Shown here: in pieces, positions 12,236-24,300 of the stretch
How positions within the stretch are numbered: position 1 is the stretch's first letter
Layout of the letters: each line of letters begins with the position of its first letter
Assembly: GCA_020226215.1 (NCBI GenBank)
Contig: CM035233.1
Span: 69,864,831 to 69,928,830 of the forward strand
DNA length: 64,000 nucleotides
Origin: Sindora glabra
Taxonomy: Eukaryota > Streptophyta > Magnoliopsida > Fabales > Fabaceae
Direction of reading: 5' to 3'
Translations under genes and position numbers: made by a program
The notes under the pieces: model-generated
What the model saw: only the letters and a program-made list of their open reading frames with translations
Told to the model about the DNA's origin: nothing
The model's database searches: none

Positions 12236-14721
12236 GAAATTTGATGTGCTTTGAATATGAAATTTAAATCAAACATCTTTTTATTTAAGTGATACGTAAC
12301 GTGCTTTGAAAATTTTATACTTTTTATTTTATTCAAAATTTGATTTCTATTACTTGTATATATGTATCAAGTAATTTAGAATGCATTCAGATATATATAT
12401 ATTTTTTATATTTTTAGAATTTTTTTAAATTTTATTTTAAAAATATTTTTTTTTATTTTTAAAAACTAGTTTTAGATTAAAATAAAATAAATAATAGTAG
12501 ATGTTCAGTGTTACAAAAAAGAAAATATTGATATCAAGAACAAGTTAAGAAAGGGACTAAAAGTTATTTTTATTTTTATAATTTTTAAGTTAGATGTTTA
12601 TAATTACAATTTTTAAAAATAGATTTTGAAAACATATTTTCAAATAATTTTTATTTTAAAAAGAATAAAAATAGAAAATTATTTTTAAAAACAGTAAATA
12701 AATAATCTCTTAACCACTCATATCATTATAAAAAAGAAATGACATATTTTGTTAAAGTGTTGATTCAGTAAAAAGTATATTAAGATAGAACTTTAAATCT
12801 TAATGATGATTTTTGTTGAAAAGAGAAATTTTTTTTAATGCTTTAATTAGTGAAATGATTGTCCCACTCAACCATAATTTTATTAATAAAAAAATGATAT
12901 CAAGTAAAATTTTAGACATTTATAATTAAAGTGAGGAAAGACATTGATACACTTGTATACCATTGAATTTAATCATTAAATTTTATTCATCTTGTATAGA
13001 TTAATAAAATTCAATAATTTAAATTAGTGATATATTGTTACAATTAGTGCACTATAATTATTACCCTAAAATAAAAACAAAATCAATCAAATTAATCCAT
13101 TTAGCTTGCATTTTCTCATAAAAACTCACACTTGAAGAATTAGTGTACTCAATTTTATTCCTTACAGTGTAAGAGATTTTTAGGTGAATTTATTATAATT
13201 TGCAAATTAAAGTCGCATCATTAAATTGATTTATGTAGATAAGAGAAACCACATTAATCTACATTATTGTCATGATGATTCGTCATTTGTAATCAACTTA
13301 TCAACCTAACATACATTACTTAAAAGCTCTATTTTGATAACTTAGTTGATAATTAATAAGTTAACTAACAACTAATAAATTAATTTATATACATTACTAT
13401 ACAAATTTTCAAATAGTTGTTAGTTAATTTATCAATTATCAACTAATTTATTACTTGATAAACTAATTTATTGTATAAGAAATGTTTTACAAAATTAATT
13501 ATTAAATTAGCTAAAATTATAAAATAATAAAAAAGATATATTAATAAAAATAGATATATAATTAAAATAATTTATATTTATCTAAAAATTAAATTATATT
13601 AATGCAATTAAGAAGTTTAAAATAAAAATATAATATTTAATATTTAATTAATTATATTTTATGAACTTATATATTTATTTATATATATATTTATTTTATT
13701 ACCATTTATAATAAAATTATAATTACTTATATACATATTTATTTATATTTTATGATATTATTTATTTATATACATATTTTTATATATTTATTATTTAAAA
13801 TTAGGATATGCTTATATCAAAATTAAGTTAATTATATTTTATAAAAAATAATATTTAGATTTATATTATGAAGAATATGTGTTATAATTTAGTAAAAAAA
13901 AAGAGGTAGTAATTTAAAAGTTATAAGTTATTATAAATAACTTATTAAATCAGAACTTATATTTTTTAATAATTTAATATATGGAATACCTTTATATATT
14001 AGTTTATAACTTATTGATTAGGTCGACAAATTATAAGTTAATTATTTATTGCTTGAAATGGAGCTTAAATCTAAGATCGAGAAAATTTTAATTATTTTGT
14101 AGATATATAATTTATATATCTATTATTAATAAGAATTAAAATAAATATAATGAGAGATTGCTAAAAAATGAAGTATTAAAATTTTTTATATTTATTTTAA
14201 TTTTTATTAATAATAAATACATAATTTATGTGCATATTGAGTAACTAAGAATCTTTCTCTATCTATACATTCTCTTATAGTGCCTAACAATAGTGAACTA
14301 ATTTGCAATTCAAAATGAGATATCAAATAGTAAAATATTGCATTGTTAAAAGAAATGTAGGTTTTGTTTGTTTCATCGAAAAATATTTTTCTAGGTAAAT
14401 ATCATATATATATATATATATATATATATTAATGAAAGTATAATATATTATTTATATTAATAATTAAAAAATAATATTTAAAAATTTAAAAAATAGAAGA
14501 AAATAAATTTCATTTTGAAACAGGAAAAATTATGTTTTTCAAAATTTTCATATTTAACATTAAATAAATAAAATATTTTTTATTCATTTTAATATTTTAT
14601 AATTATATTTTATAAAAAATACTTTTCGATAAAATAATCAGAGCCATAATTGTTGACCCAAAGGGTACGATTTAATTTAAATTAAAATGAAGAACAAGTC
14701 ACATTGCAATAACGTTTGTCA
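12236..14721. other. AT-rich intergenic region
   Basis: No gene was seen. It holds a family B repeat (about 12400-12710, reverse orientation), a family A repeat (13328-14063) and an (AT)n microsatellite (about 14404-14429). Confidence 0.65.
13328..14063 (+). repeat. Dispersed AT-rich repeat family A, copy 2
   Basis: The best-bounded member of the family. Its ends carry imperfect inverted repeats, AAGCTCTATTT on the left and AAATGGAGCTT on the right. The left part has a TTAGTTGATAATTAATAAG palindrome that recurs at 13410-13460. No convincing target-site duplication was seen. Confidence 0.55.
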
Positions 14722-14875
14722 GGTGCTTTCTATGTTACCCCCATGGGTTTCAAACCCATGGGTATGTGGTAAAATGTAAGCTATTAGATGAGTGAGGCCA
14801 TTGACTTGATCAACTCATCTAATGGCTTAGATTTAGCCACATACCCATGAGTTTGGGGGTAACATAGAATTTCCC
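14722..14875. mobile_element. Foldback MITE, Mutator-like, with perfect 9-bp TSD
   Basis: A 154-bp element flanked by perfect direct repeats CGTTTGTCA at 14713-14721 and 14876-14884. The two halves form a long hairpin: TTCTATGTTACCCCC on the left is matched by GGGGGTAACATAGAA on the right, and CCCATGGGTATGTGG, AGCTATTAGATGAGT and their complements continue the stem to near the centre. A 9-bp duplication and G/C at the outer ends fit a Mutator-like MITE. There is no coding capacity. Confidence 0.85.
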
Positions 14876-14984
14876 CGTTTGTCAAGGAGCATTTTTCTTA
14901 AAGAGAAAACCCAAGACGCAACCACTAGGCCCAGAACGAGCCCAACTCTAAATGCCTACTATATTTTTATATAAAATTACTTTT

Positions 14985-15109
14985 ACTGCCGCACCGTTAG
15001 CTCAAGCAGCAAGTTTGGTGTGCCCTAAAAGTATGGTGTGTAACCCAACTCATTCCTCTTCCCCCTATGTCCTATGATCCTATCCCTCCCCTCACAAAAA
15101 TAAAATAAA
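14985..15109 (+). mobile_element. SINE-like insertion with A-rich tail and 14-bp flanking direct repeats
   Basis: A moderate-GC segment of about 125 bp sits between direct repeats ATAAAATTACTTTT (14971-14984 and from 15110). It begins near a box-A-like TTAGCTCAAGCAGCAAG, carries a pyrimidine-rich middle and ends in CACAAAAATAAAATAAA. A tRNA-like promoter segment, an A-rich 3' tail and long target duplications are the hallmarks of a SINE. A clear box B was not found, so the class is inferred. Confidence 0.65.
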
Positions 15110-15124
15110 ATAAAATTACTTTTT

Positions 15125-18100
15125 AATGTACATATGTTAAAACCATCGATATTGGATGAAATTGTTGCATCGAACAGGATTAAATTTCATATTTAATGAT
15201 TTTTCCCACAATTTTATGCCATGTGTAGCAACTATAATATATAAGTTGAGAATATTTAGCTTATAACATATAATATTTTTTGAAAGATTAGTTCTTTTCT
15301 CCCTTTCAAAGTTGGTCCCGGTACATGAAGGTGGCATGTTTATATATTGGTTTTATGCTGGGTTAATAATTAATTACAATTTAAATAAATTCTAATTAAA
15401 TTTAATTCAACTAATAATTATGTTATATCGAACTAACTCAATTATTTAATATATTAAAACGAATCAATTCATTTAATTTATTGAATAATTTCAGTTAATA
15501 AAATTTATAAAATAAAATATATTAATCTTTCTTCAAAATTTAGACTAAATACACTTCGTATTCCTTTGACATTTCCTTTCCCCAGGGGTATCATTTTTAA
15601 TACACTCCCTATCCCTCACACACATTTTCCGTTAACATCAGTAACAGAAGTGTGGGTCCATGTCAACTGTCACTCTCATTTCATAATTTATGATCATTTT
15701 ATTCCTGAGCTGTACCCATATTTCCTAAGTGGAGCTCCATGAACCAAAGGTTAAAATAAGGAAGTTCAAGAATTTCTTTGTGTTAGAAAGGCCATGAACA
15801 CAGCCTCCAATCGACATTCAAACCGGCAAAGATTTTCTTTTCAAATTTTAATTCTTCATTTGTTTGGTAATTTAATTTTCTCTTAAATATTTTTAAATTA
15901 GTAAATTAGAATAAAGAAGAATGAAATTTAAATTAATAAATAAGAAATAAAAGATTATCATTTAATTATATGCTATTTTTATTTTTATAATAATCAAAGT
16001 GACAAATTGTTTAACACATACTCACAATTTTAGATTTAAACTCAGGATATTAAGAAAAAAAAATCCAAAAGTAATTTCGAGGTTTACTGTATCATTAAAA
16101 ATGCTATAAAAAAATATCCACTATTTAATTAAGTGATTAATTTCCAATTTTATTGTAGGTATATACAAAATTTGAGATTTTTTTTTTAAATTTTTTTGGT
16201 TGTGCTAGAGATAAGTACCAAAACAATGATACGGTATCTTATTATACTGATGCTTCGGCATTAAATGAATAGTTAATTAAGAATATAATGATATAATAGT
16301 TACCTTTTTTTAATTTAATATATTCTAGCAATAGTTCGACACATTATAGTAAAATAAGCATACTTTAAACATATTATCTTATATTTTTAATATTTATCAT
16401 TTAAAAAACACTATCATTTTTTATTTCTTAAAAGAAAAAAAGAAAACCAAGCAGCCCTTCTAGAACTCCCAGCTATTACAATGAGATTTTTTTTTGCTTG
16501 AGGGGAATTATGAATTCGGATTCCAATTTTTCTAAATCCACATGAAAGTAGGTACGGTTGGAATATTATTAATGTTTGTTTTGAACATTTGAGAACGGTA
16601 AATAGAATTTGTAAGAATACATGCAGAAGGGGATAGCATGCAAGAGGTATAATAGATTGTATTGTGACAAATAATAATATAAAATTAATTTACATTAATA
16701 ATAAATAAGTTAAAATTTATATCCTATCTGATGTTTGTAGATTAACTATATAAATTATAAAAACTATACAGAATTATTTCTAAAAATTATTTAATAATGG
16801 TATCTTTTCTAAAATTTTGAATTTAATAAGATTAGATTTTGATTAAATTCTTTTCGTGAAAAATATGATTACAATAAATTAGAATATTATGTAATTTACC
16901 AAATTATAAACAAACTTTGTATTAATTAAAAGGTTTTAAATTTGATTCACTTCTAGTATAAATTAATTTTATATTATCATATTAATAAAAATATAATAAA
17001 ATTCTTTTACAATCATTATAATTTTTTTATGATGTATCTATTATTCATTACTAATAGTATGAAATATTTTATATTAGTGATGAAACAAATTTAAATTCTA
17101 ATTAAATTATAAATTAAATAAATTATTTTACATATAAAAATATCAAAGCCAACTAAACTGTGAATTGTTAAAATTAGGTTTTTTTATTTATATTTAAGTT
17201 TGATCCATTGTTAGTATGTATTAATTTTATACTATTATCTGTTTATGTGTTACCACATTAGTAAAAATAGTTAAAATTCTCTTGATGTTGGTAAAAAGTT
17301 ACTATTAATTTTTTAATTATGTATATCATCTTATTTATTAATAGTGTAAGAAATTTTACATTAACAATGAATTAAATTTTAATTTTTAAAAATTTATATT
17401 TATTTTAAAAATATTAATATAAATTTAATCTATTAGTATAAAATAATTTTATACTACTACATAAAGAAAAAGAAATGGGAAGAGATAATGAGAATTAAAA
17501 CTTACTTATTAAGAAGAGAAAGTACATGTTGATGTAGTAAACAATACTAGAAAATGAAAATAAAAAAAAATAAAGAGGTCTTTATTAACCTAAAGTCCAT
17601 GGAATATTTTTGTCAATAAACAAAGCTATTTACTTCTCTTAACTTCAGGTGGATTAAAAATTGAGGAGTATGGAATTTAATTATCCTAAACTTTATGGAA
17701 GATGAGATTTTTTTTTTCAAATTTATATTATAGAATTATTTATTATTTTGTATAAAAATATTTCTAATTATTGATAAAATAATTTTTAAAAATTTTATTA
17801 TAATTTTATTAAAATATAAAATTTATATTTTTATTATAAATAATTTTTAATAATTTAATTTTTAATTATTTTTCAAATAATATATTTATTTTAAGTTTTA
17901 TTATAAATTTGAGTTAACATATCAATCCGTTTAAAATCCTAATTTAATTAATTAATTATTTATGTTAAACGGAGTTAATCCATTTGCAACTCAAATTTGT
18001 ATAAATTCAATTACTTCAAATTCATGTCAAATTATCATATCATATAAAAAATTTACATCCCTATGAATACAATTTTGAGGTATTATTGGTGTAGCCATTT

Positions 18101-18400
18101 CAAATATTAAAAAATCAACAATAAATTATATTAATTTATTTTTTAAAATTTAATTTAATTATATTCATACTTTTTATTTTTAAAAATATTTATTTATTTT
18201 TTTAAAGGAATACGAGAGATTAGTCTATATTTAAAATTAAAAAAAAGAGGGACGCAGGTTTATTAAGAAAATTAGTGCATATTTCTCAAAATGGACAGAG
18301 TATAAGTGTAATTACATTAGATTTAATTTGCCCTAAAAATGATATAGTATAATATATGATATAAAAATATAAAATACAAAATATCGAGAAAGTTCCACGG
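15125..18400. other. AT-rich intergenic region, no gene recognised
   Basis: About 3.3 kb of A/T-rich sequence with short repeats and poly-T/poly-A runs. No coding similarity, RNA gene or bounded transposon was recognised. The last 200 bp before 18624 become GC-richer and may be the remnant promoter and 5' UTR of the U1-C copy. Confidence 0.65.
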
Positions 18401-18623
18401 TTCGCGCTAAAATTGCCCATGAGGGCGTCGACAGTTGGCAATGCGTTTGTACAAAACCATCGACCACTGTGAAGCTTTCATATCTAATCGTGATGATATT
18501 GCGATACCTCTAACCTCGGACAGTTGTGGTGGGGGATTTTTCATTCCAAGTTTTGATTTCTCCCCTTATTGCTAGGATTTTTCGGTTCAGCAATCAGCTT
18601 CAGAGCAAGCCATAGTTTCAAGA

Positions 18624-20487
18624 ATGCCTCGGTACGGCTTATCTAACTTGATTTGATGTTCATTCGTACAGACTCATCAATACCATCATGATTTTGTATC
18701 TTTGTCTTATTCAATTTCACTTACGGACTTTTTGATCGAATTTGCAGCTACTACTGTGACACATATTTGACCCACGATTCTGTAAATCCATGGTTTCCTC
18801 GATTAATTGTTAGGTTCCACCGGTTTAATTTAAACTCTAATTTTCTTATCACAACAAAATTGGTGTTATAGAGCTTATTGTTCCTCATTGTTTCGCTCGG
18901 AGCAAGCAAGAAAGATGAAAAATTACTCCCATATTGTCCTGCCATTCCTGCACTTTGCACTATTAGATTAAAACTGAAACCTTTTGGTAGCTCTTGCTAT
19001 TCAATACATGTTACCAAGCATACCTCCCCTCTTTCTGTTTTAAAATTCTGTTGAGCATGTTTCTGTTTTGCTGCCATGATTAAATTCGAGAAATGAATGC
19101 AATTTTTGAACTTCTATATTAGATGTAATTGCTTTTATAGCTCCTAGATTCAAAGCAGTTCACATGCGCATATGCTGCTCCTTAGGGATCTCCGTAATTT
19201 AAAAATGTTAACAGACATTTGTGTAATGTTCATGTCTTCTATTTTGTCATCCTCTCGTTGCTAATGTTATGTGTCTGTTGCAGCCATCTGTAAGAAAGCA
19301 GCATAATGCAGGTTACAAACATAAGGTACTATGAAATTTTCTCATTTAAGGTCAATGTAGTGTTATCTATCATTTTACTTATGTTCATGGTGTTGTGCTT
19401 CTGTTTATGACTTCAGGCAAATGTGAGGGCCTACTACTTTGAGGAGCAACAAACTCAAAGTTTGATTGACCAAAGGATCAAAGAACATCTTGGCCAAGCT
19501 GCAGCATTTTAGCAGGTTGGTGCAGCTTTCAATCAACACCTACTGGCTCAGAGGCCACGCTTACCTGTTTTGCCTGCCCCAGGAATGCCAATTCCCGGAA
19601 ATGCGCAGGTGCCTGGAAGTCAGCCGTTAATGCCAGGGATCAGATCTCCTATTTTACCTAGACCAATTCCTGGTGCAGCGGGTGAATATATTCCCTTCCA
19701 CTCCTTTCTCGACTTCCCTATAACTGTCATCCTTCACTGAAGCACTATTCTGTACATGCCATCATTTATTTGTTTATTTATTTTGGTAAATATAATGGTC
19801 AGAAGGAGAGGTTCTTCTATCCTACCGGACAAGGTACCATTGGCATACTGGTTGTTGCCATTTACGTCTGCATTTTACATTTGGACATCTGCATTTCTTT
19901 ATTATGTTGTGCCCCTTGTCATTTATATATGTCCATGATTAGCTCCAAATATTTTTTGGTTGCCATTAATCTTTTCATTTGGATAGTATCTTACATGTGT
20001 ACTCTTTTCCTTTTTTTCTTTTTGGGCAAAAAGCTCCATTTTTTATTTCTTATATATAAAACTTCATGTTTATTTATTTATTTATTTGTTTTCTTGGCTA
20101 GAATTTTTTTTTTCTAGTAACCGATTTTTGTACTAAAAGCTTAGATGTGGGTGGCCATGTGCAAGCAACTTGAACGTAGTACTTCCTTTTAGCCATCTGC
20201 GACATGGTTTTCAATTGGTATGGACAGGATATGTTTCTGCACCTACTGATACACCAATGGTACCTCCTCCTGGGGCTCCTCCAGTACTAGGTCAACCAAA
20301 TGCCTTACCCAGGCCCCCTACATTAGCTCCTCCACCAACAGTTGCCGGAAGCACTGCTACACCAGCTTCTAATGGTGCTTCTTCTATGGTGTCATCAGCA
20401 ATGTATCAAGCCAATCCTGCAGCACCATCAAATGGAGGTTATGATAGTTACAATGTCAATGCTCAAGCTTCTGAGGGCAATCCCTGA
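18624..20487 (+). pseudogene. U1 snRNP protein C (U1-C) copy, disabled
   Basis: Five exons can be drawn with canonical splice sites and continuous phase: 18624-18631, 18748-18781, 19284-19325, 19417-19681 and 20228-20487. The product starts MPRYYCDTYLTHDS, continues PSVRKQHNAGYKHK and EEQQTQSLIDQRIKEHLGQ, then has the Pro/Met-rich tail typical of U1-C, the U1 snRNP subunit that stabilises 5' splice-site pairing. Two defects stand out. The U1-C zinc finger normally begins with two Cys in a CDYCD context; here three residues and one Cys are missing (exon 2). Codon 60 (19510-19512) is TAG where the family has Gln, which would end the protein at 59 aa, although the downstream frame stays open to a stop at 20485-20487. 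A further two residues seem to be missing in the Y-Y-F-E-E segment. Introns are present, so this is a duplicated gene and not a retrocopy. A sequencing error at the TAG would not explain the lost Cys. Confidence 0.85.
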
Positions 20488-21330
20488 CCTGGACTAACCG
20501 TTATCTTATGTGTAGAGGCCCTGATTGTGTATAAGAGGTGTAGGACTCTTCATCCCCTAAATTTATCACTTGTTAGTCCCAAAAAGGATGAAGGGATTTA
20601 TATATTGTATTGGCTGAGAATTTTCTGACGTAATTTTACTGATCATAATTTTAGTGATATTGTTTATTGTAAAATTTTTCCTCTACTTTGTATCCTCAAT
20701 GTATCCCCAGCTGCTGCTTTTTTTTTGGAAATTGATGTCACGAGACACTATTTGGGCCGAAGAAGGTAATGGATACCGCTACTTGGTTTATTTAAAATCA
20801 TTATTTTTTCATCTGCTATTTCAAAACAATAATCCTTTCATTAGTGGATTTGGCCTGCGTGCTCAGGTGTTTATCAGAATAATAAAACACATAAATTTGA
20901 TGTACATAAGACAAACCATTTCCTTCCCTTTACACCTTTTTTTAGTCACCTTGAGGGTTTAGTCCAAGTGGAATATGCAAAAAGATTGAACAGGCCTTAA
21001 ACAGAAAAAAAAAAAAAAAAAGCACAAAAGACGTGGATGCATATGCAAACAACTGAGCCGCACAAGAATAAACCATAGGAAGCTCTAATTAATTGGGCAA
21101 ATAACTATTGTCTGCTAAATCAGCTGTGCTCTGGATTTAGGTCTTGAGGCCTTCTGTAAAATTAATTTCCCAGATCTGTTAGGTATGTTGGGCTTATTCC
21201 TTGTAACTTGATTCATGAAGAGTTGATGTCTGCCATTGGCCAGACTAAATACTAAGATTTAATTTTGCTACAAAATAAATACTAAGATTTAATAAATGAG
21301 ATATGGCATTTGGGAAAAAATGATTCCCGC
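20488..21330. other. Spacer between two convergent pseudogenes
   Basis: Probably old 3' UTR and intergenic DNA: A/T-rich, with a poly-A run near 21005-21021. No independent gene was seen. Confidence 0.6.
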
Positions 21331-24300
21331 TTAGCTCTCGAGTTCCAATTTCTGGGTGATTATTCCATTTAATAGAAGTTCAGCACTGTATACTGCAACT
21401 CCTACAAGTTTAAGGGGCTTTATCCAGTTTATACTATAAAGTATAATTACCGTTTTCTCTGAAAAAGAAATGGAATGTTTAACACCTCTCTCAAGGAAAG
21501 GGCGGCATAGTGCACAATCTTCTTCGCAAGAAAGAATCAACAGATCATCATAGATCTTATTGTCCTTGCTTGCATGCCTCCGGTGATCTTCAACTACCTG
21601 AAGACAATTTAGAGGATATTCAATTTATAAAAGGGTGAATAGGAGGTGGGGAGCACGAGAATCGACTCAACAATCCAAAAAGAACCAATGTATCAACCGC
21701 AGGTAAGCCGCAACTGTGGATAGGAATCTATATATGCAAATATACATACCTGGCCATGAACAGTTGTAACCAAGCTCATGACGACTTTCTTATCAGGTTT
21801 AACGCATGGGGTAATGTAGACCTTTTTTCCCTGCAGAGGCCACAAGCAACTTTATAAGGCACGAATGATGAGTGCGTAAGATCATGAGCAAATCCAGTGA
21901 AGGCTTATAAATTCACCTTTAGAAGTGGTTGCTGTCTTGCTCGAGCAAGAGAAACAGTCGTGCTAAAGCCAATCTCCTTCTCCTTTTTCTCATCAATTAA
22001 ATAATTTGCTTGTCCACAGCTCTCAAGCCATAAATGTGTAACCACTAACTTGCCAAGAGCCATGATTTCCAATATATTCTTTGTACGTGTAAATTTGTCG
22101 GCTACAAAATGTGTGGCCTCCATCGCGCATGATGCAATAGCTAAGTTTAGCCGCGCCAGGATCTGCTGGAATGAAACAATGAAACCAACTGTATCATTCA
22201 GCATATATTATTCTCTAATAAACACAACAACAAAGTTCACCTTTTTTTGCTGCTTGATTATACCATCATCCAAATGTTGACTAAACAAAACTCGAATATG
22301 TGCAATATCTCTTCGTTGTCTCGGATCCTTCCATATCAGATCTGATGTAGACTCGGAAGCTCCTAATCTAATAAGCTCCTTCAAAAGGGAAGATTTTGGC
22401 CCATTTTTATTGCATGACTTTTTGTGCTGCTCCTAACATGTACGATCAGCTTTTGAAAGCCCTGAACCCTCCTTGGAGCTGACTGTACCTGGAATTTCTA
22501 GACTTGATTGTGCAACAATATTGTCTTGTAACTTCCTGATTTGCTAAACTTCACCAGCCAAACCTGGTTCAATAGAGTCACTCTGTAACAAGCATCTGCC
22601 ATTGTCAACATTTAGACCATTGAAAGGTGGATTTGCATTAGAAGGAAACAATTTCTTTACTTCATCTTGGCGTTCTTTTCCTTCTACTGTGACAGACAGC
22701 CCATTTCGGTGGCTTTGCACATTAAAAGCTGCACGTTGTCTTTTGCCTCTGGGTCCTTTTTGATAATGCCATGAATCAAGGCTAAAGAAACTGCTGCTTG
22801 CTGATATCTGCGAACTACTTTGAACTTGACAATTCATCCTGCTCCTCCTGGTCACCCCAGATGAACCACTTGGCAACCCGAGACATTCTGCCTCACCACT
22901 CGACCTCAATGGATCTGAAACTAGACAGTTCCTCTTCCTTTTGCGTCTCAGAGAACCTTTCTCCATAACATTATCTTTCTTCTTCTTGAGATTGCTTGAT
23001 TGATCTTTGATCCTACTCAATAAATTCTCAGAATTCTGTGTTTTGGCTTGCTTCATGACAGGTGGAACATTTATATAGTCTCCCTGTGTGTGGTCCTCTT
23101 TTTGTAAGACACTATCATTGCATATTGGTGAGCCAGTGTTACTCTTAACTCGTCTCTTGACAGATGGCTTGCTTCTCGTCATCTCTCTAATCTTCCCTGG
23201 GCAGAATTTTGCTGCTGGTTTTCAGTCCGCTTGCAAGATGAACTATAAGGTACTTTACTAGGACTACAAACAAAGACACTAATTTGATTTGCTCTTATTG
23301 TTGAAGACTGGAAACCAGAATTCTTTCTGTACACGGAATTTTGCAGATAAACTTTATTACCAATTACAATACTGGGACAATCATTGCATTCATTTTCTGG
23401 ATGTTGAGCATCACTGAAATGGCAGGCAAGAGGGGTTATATAGGCTAAGGCCTCCATAGCTTCGGCAGCCATTTGAGTGTTCACACCAATATCTAAGAAA
23501 TCATCCATATGTGTCACATCAGTACAATCTTCAACATTTTCTCTTATATTAACTGGCTGAACATCCTTGTTAGAATTACGATTTTTGTTTACTATTTGCG
23601 GTTCATGCTGTGCCTTCTCTTCCTGTCTATCAATATCACTTGACTTGAAGTTTCCTTGGTTCTCAAGCTGACCGCTTTTGTCTTGTCCTATTGCATATGC
23701 CTGTCCACAGCCTCTAAAATTTGAAGATGCATCAATCTTTTGGCTATAGACTCCAGCTCCTCTGTCATTTTGATCTTTGTAACACCATCTGAAGGTTCCA
23801 TTTTCTGCACACGAGGTCCCAAATTTAACTCCAACTTTCCTAGCCAAACTTTGTGGTCCTCTTGCACTTGGGACAATAGGTGATTTTTCGCTAGTAGATT
23901 TCCTGTGGGGAATCCCTTGAGACAAGTTCACGTTGTTGAGAGACAAGGAGCGATCCACAAAGTGAAGTGCATTGGCTTGGGTTAATTCCTCAAGAGGGAC
24001 TGGTGAGCATGTTTTATTTATGCATGTAACTTATGTTGATGATTCTCTTCATCAGAGCACTCGGCATCAATTGAAATTTCTTTTTCCCCTGCAAGCATGT
24101 TCTCAAAAGTTAATCACCAATGAATTCCTGTCGAAATAACTACTACAGCATCCACCTATTCAAATCATAAGTCAAACAAATAAAATTTAGATATACTCAA
24201 TAATCATTAAAAATACAGAAACTTGACTCTCGATTCCTAAATAAAAATTACAAATTCATACCAGTAACATATTTCCCAACTTTATTGGCATTTGAATTTG

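Noticed and set aside
14985..15060. A tRNA gene suggested by the box-A-like TTAGCTCAAGC
   Set aside because: No anticodon arm, T arm or box B could be folded. Long flanking direct repeats and an A-rich tail fit a SINE better.
19770..20117. 115-residue hydrophobic plus-strand frame
   Set aside because: It lies in the last intron of the U1-C copy, is T-rich and low-complexity, and shows no similarity to a known membrane protein.
18624..20487. U1-C as a functional gene with a read-through or erroneous TAG
   Set aside because: The TAG alone could be a base-call error, but the loss of one zinc-finger cysteine and of two more residues in a conserved segment makes a working protein unlikely. It is kept as a pseudogene.
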